A stretch of 64,000 nt of DNA, from positions 31,913-95,912 of IMG/VR virus record IMGVR_UViG_3300047510_003155, one strand, 5' to 3'. The notes beneath the pieces are model-generated. The model saw only the letters and a list, made by a program, of their open reading frames with translations. It made no database searches and was not told where the DNA came from. The position numbers and the translations under genes are program-made. This DNA is from a virus. The stretch's first letter is position 1. The number at the start of each line of letters is the position of its first letter. Positions 20,615 to 30,756 of this stretch are shown here, in pieces.

Positions 20615-23562
20615 TGGCTAACCTAGTTCCCTATAAAAAAACAAATAATGCTATTATTAAAGCAGACAAATTTTTACCAAGGATAAAGACTTCTTTTATT
20701 TCTTCTGGAAAAGATTTCACTAAACTTTCTGAAAGTCCTTTATTAAAAATTGAAAGAAAGTTTATTAAGATTGATAGTCTTTTGAAGGATTCTTTATTAC
20801 TTTCTAAAAAGGAAAATGAAAAAGGTAGAGTAAAAAAAGAAGAGAAGAAATTCGAACAAAGAGAAAAGGAATTAGAAAATAAAAAAGCAAAATTACCAAG
20901 TGGTGTTAAAGTTCCTTCTTTACCTGGAGTTGGTATTTTAGGGTGGATTAGAAACTTCATCGTTCAGACTGTTTTAGGATTTCTTGCGGTAAGATTAATC
21001 GATCATCTTCCAAAACTTTTAAAAGTCTTACCTGTAATTGTTAAAGTTAGTGATTTCTTCATTGATATGGGAGGAAAACTTTTAGATGGATTAGTGACTT
21101 TTGTTGATAAGGCATATGATGTAGTAGATAATACTCGCAAGTTTACTAAGCAACTTGGTGGTGAAGGTCTCGCACAGAACTTTGATAAGTTTGCTGGTGC
21201 ATTAAGCACGATGCTAGATGTTGCTGTTATTGCAGCATTGTCTGCTGCAAGTATGGGTGATGATTTTGGAGGTTCTGGTGGTCCTACTTCAAAAACAAAA
21301 CCTGCGTTGGGATCAAAACCGAAGGTAACAACGGGGTCTGGTGGAAAATTTAAATTCAGAATACCTGGAACTGGTCCTAAAATTACAGGTACTAAAGGTA
21401 TTCTTTCCTTTGTAAGACCATTCTTAAAAAGAATACCCATACCTGTTATTGGTGCATTAATTGACTTTGGATTATCTTGGGCTCTTGGAGAAGATCCAGG
21501 TAGAGCAGCATTTAGGGCAATTGGTGCTGGTATATTAGGTTCTATTGGTACTGGATTAGCAGGAGCATTGGGTCTTGCTGGTGGTCCTTTAGCAATTGCT
21601 ACTGCTGCTCTCGGGGGTCTTGCTGGTGGTGCTTTAGGCGATATGGCTGGTGGTGCTTTATATGACTTGTTCTTTGGTGGTAAGAAGACACAGAAAGGTA
21701 AAGTTGCAAAGGCAGCAGGTGGAGGGCAACCAACAACTCGCGGAGGAAAATTAGTTGGTGGTCCTGCAAAGAGATCTGTTAAGAAAAAGAAAACTCCTAG
21801 AACACTTACTGTTACTCCTAAAAAATTAAAACCAGGATCTGCTGTTGGTGGAGAGAATAAAGTAAAACAACTTTTCCCAGAAACAAAAGATAAAACAAAG
21901 ATGAGTCCTTTTGATGTTTTAAAAAATGCTTATGATGGTTTTTCTAAATCTTCTGGTCTTGGTTCTCTTATTGCTCTTGCAATTAAACCATTGATGGGAG
22001 ATAGACCATCATATGCAGACTATAAGAATGCTGGAATTGGTGTGAATAACTGGATGAATCAATCAGTTGCAACCGGAACTTATGGATATGCTGGTGGTGG
22101 TGAAGTTAAAATTGAGAGCATTGTATCTGGGGAAGATTATAGCGATGTGATTGCAAAGTCATTGCAAGATTCTGTAACTCCACAGGTTGATAAAACCATT
22201 CAAGATTTGATGAGGCAATTAAATTTAAAACAACCTACGAAAAAAGAACCAGATAAAACAGATCCAACACTAAAAGAAGAGGGTGGTGGTGGAGTTGATG
22301 GGGGAGGAATGACTGGCGGGCAGTGGGGTCCACTATTAGATCTGATTGCTGGAAAGGAATCCGGTGGAAATTATGAGGCAATGTATCCAAGCACAACTTT
22401 ACCCGGAGCAACAAAAATGACAATCTCTGAAGTTGCACGGAGAGCTACTGGAGCAGTTGGAAAATATCAACAATTACCTCAATATCTTGTTAATAGAGCA
22501 AGAGCTGCGGGTCTTAATCCAGATAAAGATCTTTATAGTCCAGAAAATCAAGAAAAAATTATTATTAATGTTAATATTAAAGGAAGGGGTGGGGAAAAGT
22601 GGTTGAAGGGAGAAATAAGTGACGAACAATTTATGCAAGGTTTATCTCAAGAATTTGCTTCTCTTCCAAATGCAGATGGTAAATTTTATTATCCAGGTCA
22701 AAGAAGCGCAATGACTCCGGAAAAAGTTAAATCAGCACTTTCTAAAGTTAAGCGTGGTGGATATTCTCAACAAGAACTCGCAGCAGGTATGGGGCGTGGA
22801 CCATCTGGTGCAACAAGAGGTAGTATTGGTGGATCAGTTGTAGAGTACATTACTGGAGATCCAAATACTCCATTTGGGAGATTCGATAGAGCGGGTCATG
22901 GAACTACAGATAATTATCATGACCACATTGCGTTTAAAGATAGAAGCACTGCTGTCAGAGCTTACAATTTCTTTAAATCTAAGGGCATTCAAGTTACAGA
23001 ATTTAAGGGTTATGGTCCTGTTGGAGGTCATGCTTCTGGATCATATCACTATTCCGGACTTGCTTTTGATATTCCCGGAGCACAATGGGGTGGATCTGGA
23101 GCAATTGGCGCAAGAGATTATGCTGGATCGGCAAAGGTTAGAAGACTTCTAAAAGAATTTATGGGTGGAGGATCAACTCAAATTGCATCGAAGTTTCATG
23201 GTGGAATTGGATATGCGAATAAAGATGGAATGACTTTAAAACTTCATAAAGGTGAGATGTATAAAGTAGTTGATAAAGACTCTGTAGATTTATTTGGAAG
23301 AGACTTTATTGAAGATATTATTAATGTAGAAAATAAAGCACAACTAGTTGCAAAAGCACCATCAATTATTGAAAAACTTAAATTAATTTCTGGATATACT
23401 GATTATGAAAGACCAGAACCAGAGGTTGTTTATGTTCCTAGTCCAGTTGAATATCTACCACTTCCTATGGGTAGTGGAGGTTCTACCATAATTGCTGGTG
23501 GAGGTGGTGGAGATGATTATGTAAATAGTAGTATGGAACAAACACTTGCTCAAATAGGATAA
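20614..23562 (+). CDS. Tail structural protein with lysozyme-like and M15 peptidase-like domains
   Basis: 982 residues. The N-terminal 100 are charged and coiled. Residues 110-400 are hydrophobic and Gly-rich, similar in style to the preceding gene. Residues about 570-700 contain WGPLLDLIAGKESGGNYEAM and TGAVGKYQQLPQYLV, a lysozyme/transglycosylase-like pattern. Residues about 745-840 contain HGTTDNYHDHIAF and SYHYSGLAFD, the latter a full SxHxxGxAxD zinc motif of M15 peptidases. The usual second ExxH segment is not evident, so activity is uncertain. A tail-tip enzyme cutting both glycan and peptide would fit DNA entry. It overlaps its upstream neighbour by one base. Confidence 0.78.
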   Translation: MANLVPYKKTNNAIIKADKFLPRIKTSFISSGKDFTKLSESPLLKIERKFIKIDSLLKDSLLLSKKENEKGRVKKEEKKFEQREKELENKKAKLPSGVKVPSLPGVGILGWIRNFIVQTVLGFLAVRLIDHLPKLLKVLPVIVKVSDFFIDMGGKLLDGLVTFVDKAYDVVDNTRKFTKQLGGEGLAQNFDKFAGALSTMLDVAVIAALSAASMGDDFGGSGGPTSKTKPALGSKPKVTTGSGGKFKFRIPGTGPKITGTKGILSFVRPFLKRIPIPVIGALIDFGLSWALGEDPGRAAFRAIGAGILGSIGTGLAGALGLAGGPLAIATAALGGLAGGALGDMAGGALYDLFFGGKKTQKGKVAKAAGGGQPTTRGGKLVGGPAKRSVKKKKTPRTLTVTPKKLKPGSAVGGENKVKQLFPETKDKTKMSPFDVLKNAYDGFSKSSGLGSLIALAIKPLMGDRPSYADYKNAGIGVNNWMNQSVATGTYGYAGGGEVKIESIVSGEDYSDVIAKSLQDSVTPQVDKTIQDLMRQLNLKQPTKKEPDKTDPTLKEEGGGGVDGGGMTGGQWGPLLDLIAGKESGGNYEAMYPSTTLPGATKMTISEVARRATGAVGKYQQLPQYLVNRARAAGLNPDKDLYSPENQEKIIINVNIKGRGGEKWLKGEISDEQFMQGLSQEFASLPNADGKFYYPGQRSAMTPEKVKSALSKVKRGGYSQQELAAGMGRGPSGATRGSIGGSVVEYITGDPNTPFGRFDRAGHGTTDNYHDHIAFKDRSTAVRAYNFFKSKGIQVTEFKGYGPVGGHASGSYHYSGLAFDIPGAQWGGSGAIGARDYAGSAKVRRLLKEFMGGGSTQIASKFHGGIGYANKDGMTLKLHKGEMYKVVDKDSVDLFGRDFIEDIINVENKAQLVAKAPSIIEKLKLISGYTDYERPEPEVVYVPSPVEYLPLPMGSGGSTIIAGGGGGDDYVNSSMEQTLAQIG

Positions 23563-23563
23563 T

Positions 23564-25090
23564 ATGTCTGTAAACGAAAGTAATATACCTATTTTTAAAG
23601 TATATTCAAATGCAACTGGAAAAGAACTTCCATTCAATGGTGGAGTTGCTGAGTTGCATTATTATGAAAATATATTATCTGAGACTGTAAGAATGTCGAT
23701 AAGTGTTGTTGATACCGGTCAAGGAGATCAAGGAACAACAGGATCGGAGAGTGTAAAACTCACCGGAACTGAAAAGGTTCATATTGAATTGGAAGATACT
23801 CAAAAACAAAAGATTTCTTTCACTACGAGTACAAATGAACTTCATATTACTGGAAGAGAAAGAATTACTGAAAAATTAAAAGATATTGAATTCTTAGAGT
23901 TGGTATCGAAAGAGTACCTGAAAAATGAAAGTGTGAGAGTTGATAAGAGATATGATGGAAAAATATCGGATTCTCTAACTAAAATTCTTAAAGAAGTTCT
24001 AAGCACGCAAAAGAAATTAGATATAGAATCTACAAAAAATTCACGTTCATTTATTGGAACTTTAAAGAAACCTTTTTGGTTTATTATGTGGTTAGCAGGA
24101 CAATCCATTCGTGAGGATACAAGTGCTCTTGGATTGAGTGCCGGATATTTCTTCTTTGAAACTAAATCTGGGTATAAGTTTAAATCTATTGATACTTTAT
24201 TTGGACAAACACCAGTTAAAAAATATATCTATAATAATACAGTATCTACTAAAATACCCACTGGATATGATGGAAAAATTTTAGAATATAATTTTGTTGA
24301 TAGTGCTGATATGAAAGATCAGATGATGATGGGTACATTCAATACCTCCGTAAATCTTTTTAACTCTTTTGAGAGTGCTTTTGGTTGTAATCCTTTAGAT
24401 ATTTCCACTCAGGAATCTGCAATTACTGCAGCTGGAACTGAGTATGGTAAGAATTTATTTAAAGATTTTATAACAAAACCTTCAAGATTTTTTACTGGTA
24501 ATCAATCAATAGGTGGATATACTCCTGTAGATCAGTCTCACGAATTGGATACTGATAAAGCAAAGTATCTTTCATCTTCTACAGCAAGATACAATCAAGC
24601 GTATACTGTTAAAGTAAATATCACTATTTTTGGTGACTTTAGTTTAGAAGCGGGTCAATTAATTTATTGCGATTTTCCCGAACAATCCACTAAATCAACT
24701 AAGGAGGCAAATCCTAGGATGAGCGGTGTCTATATGATTTCTGCACTATGTCATCGTATTGATCCTATTAAACAGTGCTATACATCGTTGGAATTGATTC
24801 GTGATTCTTATGGTAGAAAACCAATGGCAGCTTCTGCCACTGCAGCAGGAAATCAAAAATCATCAGTACAAAAAGCGTCTGATGGAGCATCTGCAAATAA
24901 TAAGGGTGTTACTGATGAAGATATTGCAAGCGAATTAAACAACGAAAATCAACTTATGTCTCAGCAAGAACAGGCAATAGCAGAAACTCCTCCAGATGGA
25001 ACTAAATATGATGATGAAGGATATCCTGCAGATGCTGGTAGTGAATTTGAATATAATCCAGTTACAGGAAGACTTGATCCTAAAGATTAG
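23564..25090 (+). CDS. Baseplate hub protein, gp27-like
   Basis: 508 residues beginning MSVNESNIPIFKVYSNATGK. The N-terminal beta domain (AELHYYENILSETVRMSISV, EKVHIELED) and the later ITIFGDFSLEAGQLIYCDFP, MSGVYMISALCHRID and TSLELIRDSYG match tail hub proteins of the gp27/gpD type, which form the trimeric ring under gp5. The last 90 residues are low-complexity (Gln/Glu/Asp/Pro). The T4 order 26-51-27 supports the assignment. A precise gp27 orthology call would need structural comparison. Confidence 0.75.
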   Translation: MSVNESNIPIFKVYSNATGKELPFNGGVAELHYYENILSETVRMSISVVDTGQGDQGTTGSESVKLTGTEKVHIELEDTQKQKISFTTSTNELHITGRERITEKLKDIEFLELVSKEYLKNESVRVDKRYDGKISDSLTKILKEVLSTQKKLDIESTKNSRSFIGTLKKPFWFIMWLAGQSIREDTSALGLSAGYFFFETKSGYKFKSIDTLFGQTPVKKYIYNNTVSTKIPTGYDGKILEYNFVDSADMKDQMMMGTFNTSVNLFNSFESAFGCNPLDISTQESAITAAGTEYGKNLFKDFITKPSRFFTGNQSIGGYTPVDQSHELDTDKAKYLSSSTARYNQAYTVKVNITIFGDFSLEAGQLIYCDFPEQSTKSTKEANPRMSGVYMISALCHRIDPIKQCYTSLELIRDSYGRKPMAASATAAGNQKSSVQKASDGASANNKGVTDEDIASELNNENQLMSQQEQAIAETPPDGTKYDDEGYPADAGSEFEYNPVTGRLDPKD

Positions 25091-25092
25091 TA

Positions 25093-25099
25093 ATAAATA
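25093..25099 (+). promoter_or_regulatory. T4-type late promoter
   Basis: ATAAATA, 26 bases before the ATG of the 71-residue gene and upstream of gp5. Confidence 0.6.
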
Positions 25100-25124
25100 A
25101 TAAAAACTATTTTAGTGTGTTCAT

Positions 25125-25340
25125 ATGGACAGAACACTTCAACAACATATTAACGATGATAGAGATGAACTGGATAACCCAAATACCAGTGGTCAACGTC
25201 GTCGTCACTTAGAAGATGAACTTGATGCTTTAGAACAGTATCAAGTTAATCATCCAGACGAAAATCACGATCCAACTTCTTTGGAATTATATTGTGACAC
25301 TCATCCCGATGCTCTTGAATGTAGAGTTTATGAAGATTAA
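25125..25340 (+). CDS. Small acidic protein, 71 aa
   Basis: MDRTLQQHINDDRDELDNPN, then a helical RRRHLEDELDALEQYQ and a tail with two cysteines (ELYCDTHPDALECRVYED). No family recognised. It lies two bases before gp5 and behind a late promoter, so it is expressed with the hub genes. It may be an assembly factor or minor virion protein; this is inference from position only. Confidence 0.68.
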   Translation: MDRTLQQHINDDRDELDNPNTSGQRRRHLEDELDALEQYQVNHPDENHDPTSLELYCDTHPDALECRVYED

Positions 25341-25342
25341 TT

Positions 25343-27214
25343 ATGTCTGATGTAACTACAGGATCTGCTTTTAATCCTCAATTCTTTATGAATCCTCCTT
25401 GGTGGATTGGAAGAGTTGAGGATAAAGAAGTATGGAAAGATAATATTAAAGGTGAAACTTTTAATAGTGTAGCAGAAATAAAGGGTTGGGGTCAAAGATA
25501 TAAAGTAAGAGTTTTTAATTGGCACACTGGGGATGTAAATAAACTTCAACCAGATCAAGTTGCATTTTGTCAGGTTTTGATGCCGGTAACTGCTGGTTCC
25601 GGGCATGGTGGAGCATCAATTACTCCTGCTATCGAATCTGGATCCGTGGTATTCGGGTTCTTTATGGATGGAATGGCAGGACAGGAAGGATATATTGTAG
25701 GACTTCTTGGAAACTCTAACAATAATGTCCCCAAAGAAAGAGCAGAACCTGCACCAAATCAACCAACAACAACTGTTCCTCCAACATCAACAACCGGAGG
25801 AAAACCAACACCAACTGTAGTCAATCCACCTACACCACCAACAGGTCCTGGTAGTTTAGCAACTAAACCAGTACCCGACAATGTAGACCAACTGAGTACA
25901 GACCAATTAAAAAAACTTTTAGATCCATCTAAGACTCCATCTTCTGCAGTTTTTAAAGCAGCATCGGAGGCAAGGCAAAAAGCAAAAGCAGCAGGACTCC
26001 CTACAAATGAAGTTGAAAGACTGGTTCTTGCAGCAACAGTAAAAGCATCAAGACAACCAGGTGCTGATGCTGGTGGAAGTGCAAATTGCAATAAAGGATA
26101 TCAACAGTTTAATAATACCTATACTGATGGGAGTCCTCAAACTGCAGCAAAAGTTCCTGACGATAGAATCATTGGAGGAACTCCTTTATCAACTATCGAA
26201 GCACTTCATATTGGGGTTAAGTCACAAGACCAGCACGATAAGTCCAGTAAAATAAAAATTCCTTTACTTGATGTCACTAAAAAGAATAATAGTGATATGA
26301 AAGGAATTCAACGTACTATGAAAAATTTAATTAATAGTGTAGAAGAACTTAAAAAGACTTACAATCAAGTCTCTGCTTTTGCATCTGATGTAACTGAATT
26401 TTCTAGTCAAATTCAAAATGAAATTAGTGGAGCTGTTACAGAACTTTCTGGATTTACTAAAAATATAATGGGAGGTATTCGTGCCTATACACTAACCAAA
26501 CTTTCTGATGCTACTAAAAAAGTAACACCCAATCTTTTCCCATCAGAAATACCTAGGTTCTATAGAAAAGTGGAAAAAGGGATAAAATCTTTAAATTGTG
26601 CTTTTAATAAAATTACTTCTAATATGCCTAATTTATTGAATTCTATTATTAAAGATACTTTAGATAATATGATTAATACTCCTTTGTGTGCTATTGAAAG
26701 TATGGTTTCTAATATTTTAGATAATGTTCTGAATGAAGTTACTGGAATTATGGATGATGTTTTTTCAACATTTAATTCTACACTTGGATCTATTGCTGGT
26801 ACTTTAGGCGCGGCAGGTGGCGCAATCAATCAAGCAGGGGGTGTTCTGGGTTCTGTCAGTGGGGCTTTAGATTCTATTGGTGGTATTGGTGGAAATATGT
26901 TTAATTCTCTGGAATATGTAAATGGAATTAAGCAATTCTTTGCTTGCGATGATATAGAAAGTCCAGTAAAATATAATGAATTGGCTTACGGATATCCTGC
27001 TCTTCCTGGTGGAGATGCTTCACCAGTTCCAGGTGCCGCAAATGAATCTCCTACAGGTAAGGGTGCAGTTGCTTCTCAAGCACCTTCTGGAAATATTGTA
27101 AATAGTAGAAGCACCACTGTTACTCCAACTGCTCCAACTGCCCCAAAGATAAGAGAACAGATACAAAGTCCGGAGGATGATAACAGTGGAACATCGACAT
27201 TTACTTTATTCTAA
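25343..27214 (+). CDS. 5: Baseplate hub/spike protein gp5 (OB-fold domain, no lysozyme)
   Basis: 623 residues. Residues about 15-130 form the gp5 OB-fold domain: PWWIGRVEDKEVW, RYKVRVFNWHTGD, FCQVLMPVTAGSGHGGASIT, SVVFGFFMDGMAGQEGYIVG. T4 gp5 has a lysozyme domain next, but here a Pro/Thr linker (about 135-170) leads to a long helical, Asn/Ser-rich part. No lysozyme motif is visible. The beta-helical needle of T4 gp5 also appears absent; a separate downstream gene (28377-28973) has needle-like repeats. Wall-cutting domains are found instead in the 982-residue protein upstream. Confidence 0.82.
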   Translation: MSDVTTGSAFNPQFFMNPPWWIGRVEDKEVWKDNIKGETFNSVAEIKGWGQRYKVRVFNWHTGDVNKLQPDQVAFCQVLMPVTAGSGHGGASITPAIESGSVVFGFFMDGMAGQEGYIVGLLGNSNNNVPKERAEPAPNQPTTTVPPTSTTGGKPTPTVVNPPTPPTGPGSLATKPVPDNVDQLSTDQLKKLLDPSKTPSSAVFKAASEARQKAKAAGLPTNEVERLVLAATVKASRQPGADAGGSANCNKGYQQFNNTYTDGSPQTAAKVPDDRIIGGTPLSTIEALHIGVKSQDQHDKSSKIKIPLLDVTKKNNSDMKGIQRTMKNLINSVEELKKTYNQVSAFASDVTEFSSQIQNEISGAVTELSGFTKNIMGGIRAYTLTKLSDATKKVTPNLFPSEIPRFYRKVEKGIKSLNCAFNKITSNMPNLLNSIIKDTLDNMINTPLCAIESMVSNILDNVLNEVTGIMDDVFSTFNSTLGSIAGTLGAAGGAINQAGGVLGSVSGALDSIGGIGGNMFNSLEYVNGIKQFFACDDIESPVKYNELAYGYPALPGGDASPVPGAANESPTGKGAVASQAPSGNIVNSRSTTVTPTAPTAPKIREQIQSPEDDNSGTSTFTLF

Positions 27215-27216
27215 TT

Positions 27217-28371
27217 ATGTTTTCTAGAAATATTCCTCAAGATACTGCTATTAAGGTTGCTTTCTTTGATGATGATGGGAAGAAAGTAGGTGGATTAACT
27301 GTCGAAGAAGCTAATAGAGTTCATCAGATAGATCCTACAAAACTATTTTACTTTCAAAATGGTGATGGAACTGAAGAAGAACTTACAATAGTAGAAGTCA
27401 ATCAATTAACTCCAGAAAAAGATTTACTTCCAACAACTTCTGATTGTCCTACACAACCTCAAGTTTGTGGGCCACCATTGGTTAAGTTTTTTGGGGGTGG
27501 GGCTGGATTTGGTGCTGCTGCGAATGCTGTGATTAGTCCAATCTCATCTTCTGTAATTGGATTTGATATTGTAAATCCGGGAAAGGGATTTGAATCACCT
27601 CCAAATGCAGAGTTAATTGATAACTGTGGTAAAGGTGCTGGAGGAAATCTTACTGTAAATATGAATTCCGATGGTAAGTCGGTTAAAAATATAACTATCA
27701 ATGCACCTGGTGATGGATATCTTGCTGCTCCTGATGGCAGTCTAGGTGGAAATGAGAGAGTATGGAAAGAACCTGATGAGGGTTATGTCAGAACTCCAAT
27801 TAGTGGATATCACGTCGTTCAACCTTTAAGGCCTATAGGAGTAAAATCGGGAAGTACTTATTATCCACCAAATGGTTCACCGAGAGTTCTGGAACGAGAT
27901 GAGGTCATTACCTTACCATTAGTTCCAGTAAAACCAAAAGATCCTACATCATTTGGAACACCATATTCGGTTATTCTTTGCATTGAAGAGATAAAGGTTT
28001 TAGATCAAGGATTTGGTTATAGACCTGGAGATGAACTAATTATCACTCCTGATAATGGAACTAAAACCGAATTAGTAATCAATGAGTTTGGGAGTATTAC
28101 CTCAGTAAAAATTATTCAAGGTGGATGTGGATATGATGATTTGCCTGAAATTAGAACAAATTCTCCTACAGGATTTAATGCTACATTTAGTCCAATCTTT
28201 AAGGTTACACGAATTGATCCAACTAAGCCAATAGAATCTCAGGTTTCTCCCGTTACACCTTCTACAACAGTGGAACAAATAAGTGTTGTTCCTCAAGAAG
28301 TTCGTTTAGTGACAGTTATTGATTGTGTAGGTAAAATTCCACAAACAAGTACTTTTAATGTGCCGAGGTAA
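27217..28371 (+). CDS. Virion structural protein with G-x-GY repeats, 384 aa
   Basis: Two bases after gp5. It contains at least four similar beta-rich units ending in a Gly-x-Gly-Tyr/Phe turn: IGFDIVNPGKGFESPP, ITINAPGDGYLAAP, IKVLDQGFGYRPGDEL and VKIIQGGCGYDDLP. The same unit appears in the large proteins at 32634 and 62351, so these phage structural proteins share a building block. The N-terminus (KVAFFDDDGKKVGGLTVEEA) is a separate small domain. Probable baseplate or tail-fibre component. Confidence 0.7.
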   Translation: MFSRNIPQDTAIKVAFFDDDGKKVGGLTVEEANRVHQIDPTKLFYFQNGDGTEEELTIVEVNQLTPEKDLLPTTSDCPTQPQVCGPPLVKFFGGGAGFGAAANAVISPISSSVIGFDIVNPGKGFESPPNAELIDNCGKGAGGNLTVNMNSDGKSVKNITINAPGDGYLAAPDGSLGGNERVWKEPDEGYVRTPISGYHVVQPLRPIGVKSGSTYYPPNGSPRVLERDEVITLPLVPVKPKDPTSFGTPYSVILCIEEIKVLDQGFGYRPGDELIITPDNGTKTELVINEFGSITSVKIIQGGCGYDDLPEIRTNSPTGFNATFSPIFKVTRIDPTKPIESQVSPVTPSTTVEQISVVPQEVRLVTVIDCVGKIPQTSTFNVPR

Positions 28372-28376
28372 TTAAA

Positions 28377-28973
28377 ATGGGAAAATCTTTAAATTTAGAA
28401 ACAAAAGATATAAGAACTAAAGATGGAAATTTGAGGTTAGGTCATATTCACCTGGACCAAGTAAAGTCATCGATTATGATGCAGGGTCAGGGTGGATTGG
28501 AGTATATTACCATAGACCAAACTGCACCTAGAAATGGATGGATTACGTCGAGGTGCAGGGGAAGATATCAAGTTATTTGCGGAGATAATATTCCTGATGG
28601 TGATGTAGCAATGTATCTTAATTCTTGCGGTGACAAAGGATTAAGTAGAGGAAATATTGAGATCATTACAAAGGGAGTATTTAAAGTTAATGCAAGAGAT
28701 ATTCAATTGATTGCCACTGGAACTGATAATAGTACTGGAAGAATAACATTACAATCAAATGAAGAAATTAAGTTAAAGTCAAAACAAATTAATCTCAATG
28801 CTGAAGAAGCAATGAGTTTGTTTTCTGATGGGGAACTAAATACTACAGCAAAAAATATTATGAAAATGACTGCAGGAGCATTTCAAAAATTGAGTACATC
28901 AAGTTCATTAAAACCTCCTGTACTTTCTATCAATCCAAGAGCACTTGGATCTGTAAAACCTGGATCAATTTAA
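28377..28973 (+). CDS. Needle-like beta-helix virion protein, 198 aa
   Basis: MGKSLNLETKDIRTKDGNLR is followed by an N-terminal domain and a C-terminal run of short alternating strands (NIEIITKGVFKVNARDIQLI, GRITLQSNEEIKLKSKQINL, EEAMSLFSDGELNTTAKNIM). This periodic pattern resembles the triple-stranded beta-helix at the C-terminus of T4 gp5. It may supply the membrane-piercing needle that gp5 lacks here. The assignment is inferred from repeat periodicity and position. Confidence 0.68.
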   Translation: MGKSLNLETKDIRTKDGNLRLGHIHLDQVKSSIMMQGQGGLEYITIDQTAPRNGWITSRCRGRYQVICGDNIPDGDVAMYLNSCGDKGLSRGNIEIITKGVFKVNARDIQLIATGTDNSTGRITLQSNEEIKLKSKQINLNAEEAMSLFSDGELNTTAKNIMKMTAGAFQKLSTSSSLKPPVLSINPRALGSVKPGSI

Positions 28974-28988
28974 TAAGGAGATATACTT

Positions 28989-29690
28989 ATGTCGTCATTC
29001 AGTGATTCTGAATATATTCAAAGATGTTTTATTGCAAAGGATGAAGTAAAACCAGAATCTTTAGGTAGAGGTGCAGCTGCAATTCGTGGTTCTTCATATC
29101 TCCAAGGACCAGTTCATGGAGGAGATGATGAAGAATACAATGATATAAAAGCAACTATGATGCTTGCTCCTCTTGAAAATAGTGATACTGTCAAACCTTT
29201 ATATTCTTTATGGCTTCGTTTTTATGCTAGAATACAAAGTTATTTGAGAGTCGATATTTTAATTAAAACTAAGTTTCTTCGTGCCTTTAGAATTCGTACT
29301 ACTAAACTTCGTGCAGTTGAGATTAAAACTGTAATTCTGAGAGCAAGTATCAAAAACTTTCAGATACCTCATCCCCTCAAAAAGGATAAAGATCTGGTTC
29401 ACTCTTGTTTAGAAGGACCAGAAAACGGGGTTTATTTCAGGGGTAGATTGAGAAATAAAAATGTAATTGACCTTCCCGACTATTGGACTGAACTAGTACA
29501 TGAAAATAGTATCACAGTTCAATTACAACCAATCGGAGCACATCAAGATATAATTATAAAAAGAATAGGAGAAAATCAAATACATTTACAATCTAGAGGT
29601 GGAATGCCTATAGATTGCTTTTATCATGTTTATGGTGAAAGAAAAGATGTTGAAAAATTAAAAATTGAGGTAGATAAGGAAAATGGATAA
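28989..29690 (+). CDS. Virion structural protein, 233 aa
   Basis: Strong site TAAGGAGATATA precedes the ATG. The protein starts MSSFSDSEYIQRCFIAKDEV. Its middle has regular short basic strands (LIKTKFLRAFRIRTTKLRAV) and its C-terminal domain includes FQIPHPLKKDKDLVHSCLEG, NGVYFRGRL, DLPDYWTELVHENSITVQLQ and CFYHVYGERKD. I recall that C-terminal pattern in many marine T4-like virion proteins, where it closes fibre-like chains. It overlaps the next gene by 8 bases. Confidence 0.7.
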   Translation: MSSFSDSEYIQRCFIAKDEVKPESLGRGAAAIRGSSYLQGPVHGGDDEEYNDIKATMMLAPLENSDTVKPLYSLWLRFYARIQSYLRVDILIKTKFLRAFRIRTTKLRAVEIKTVILRASIKNFQIPHPLKKDKDLVHSCLEGPENGVYFRGRLRNKNVIDLPDYWTELVHENSITVQLQPIGAHQDIIIKRIGENQIHLQSRGGMPIDCFYHVYGERKDVEKLKIEVDKENG

Positions 29691-30753
29691 GGATAATCAA
29701 TTTGAAGATAAGTTTGATGAGAGTACTTATTATAAGGTTTCTGAAGACACTGTACTATTAAATAATCTTTGGACCAATGCTGTAAAGACAAGTGGATCTT
29801 TCGTAGGAATTCCTAACTCTGGATTGAATTCTTTTGATGATAATGATTATCTGAGTCAAGATTACCTTGATAATAATAATTTTAGTCCAGAATTATACAA
29901 TCGAGATGATCTTGCGAACATGAATTTCTTTAGGGATGATAATGTATCAATGGTTCTATATAATAATCCATTTGATTACATAAATTTACGTCTTGAAAAA
30001 TCAGATACAAATTATGTAAAACTGGAAAAAATCCAAACAAGTATTGTTTCTCCTGGAATTACAAGCAGTAATATAGCAATAGCTTCTTCTGATATAAAAA
30101 GTATACTTTCATATTCTATTCTTCCTGTCGATGTTTTTACTTTTAATGTAAATACTCTTAATGTTGGGTATACTACTGCTTATAATACTATAGTTGGATA
30201 TGGAACAACGAGTGTTGTTGGGTATAGTAGTATTACTTTTGGTAGAGGAGATACAAATGTTTTTGGTGATTTTACTGTCAATGTAAATCAATTTACCGTA
30301 GATTCTTCAACTGGAGATACTTATGTTAATGGAGATTTAGTAGTAAATGCAAATAAATTTGGAGTAGATTCTGTTACCGGAGATGCATATATTGATGGAA
30401 ATCTTGAGATAAATGGATGCTTGAATGTCACTGAATTTTGTGACTATACTTGGTTAAATACGTATCTAAGTTCTTCTCCAGTTGGTGTTAGTACTCTACT
30501 GGTTGGAGTTGCTGGAACTACAATTATTACGACTGCTGATGGTCTTGTCGGCATCGGAACAACAGTTCCTCAAGCAAAACTTCATGTTGTTGGCAATACT
30601 CTAATCACTGGTATTGCTACTGTTGGATTGGGAACCACTTCCTCACCAGCAAATTCTCAACTTTCTTTTGATCTTACAAGTAACACTAACTTGAGGATAA
30701 GAGTAAGAGGAACTGATGGTGTTATGAGGACTGCAAATATTACTCTGACATAA
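29683..30753 (+). CDS. Tail-fibre-like protein, 356 aa
   Basis: The acidic, Asn/Asp-rich N-terminus (DDNDYLSQDYLDNNNFSPE) contains no enzyme motif. From about residue 190 the protein has repeated beta-strand units with Val-Asn and Gly-Asp turns (NVFGDFTVNVNQFTVDSSTG, DTYVNGDLVVNANKFGVD, DAYIDGNLEINGCLNV), then GLVGIGTTVPQAKLHVVG, a segment widespread in phage fibre proteins. Likely part of a baseplate-attached fibre. Last gene of this late block before an early-type promoter. Confidence 0.68.
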   Translation: MDKDNQFEDKFDESTYYKVSEDTVLLNNLWTNAVKTSGSFVGIPNSGLNSFDDNDYLSQDYLDNNNFSPELYNRDDLANMNFFRDDNVSMVLYNNPFDYINLRLEKSDTNYVKLEKIQTSIVSPGITSSNIAIASSDIKSILSYSILPVDVFTFNVNTLNVGYTTAYNTIVGYGTTSVVGYSSITFGRGDTNVFGDFTVNVNQFTVDSSTGDTYVNGDLVVNANKFGVDSVTGDAYIDGNLEINGCLNVTEFCDYTWLNTYLSSSPVGVSTLLVGVAGTTIITTADGLVGIGTTVPQAKLHVVGNTLITGIATVGLGTTSSPANSQLSFDLTSNTNLRIRVRGTDGVMRTANITLT

Positions 30754-30756
30754 CCC

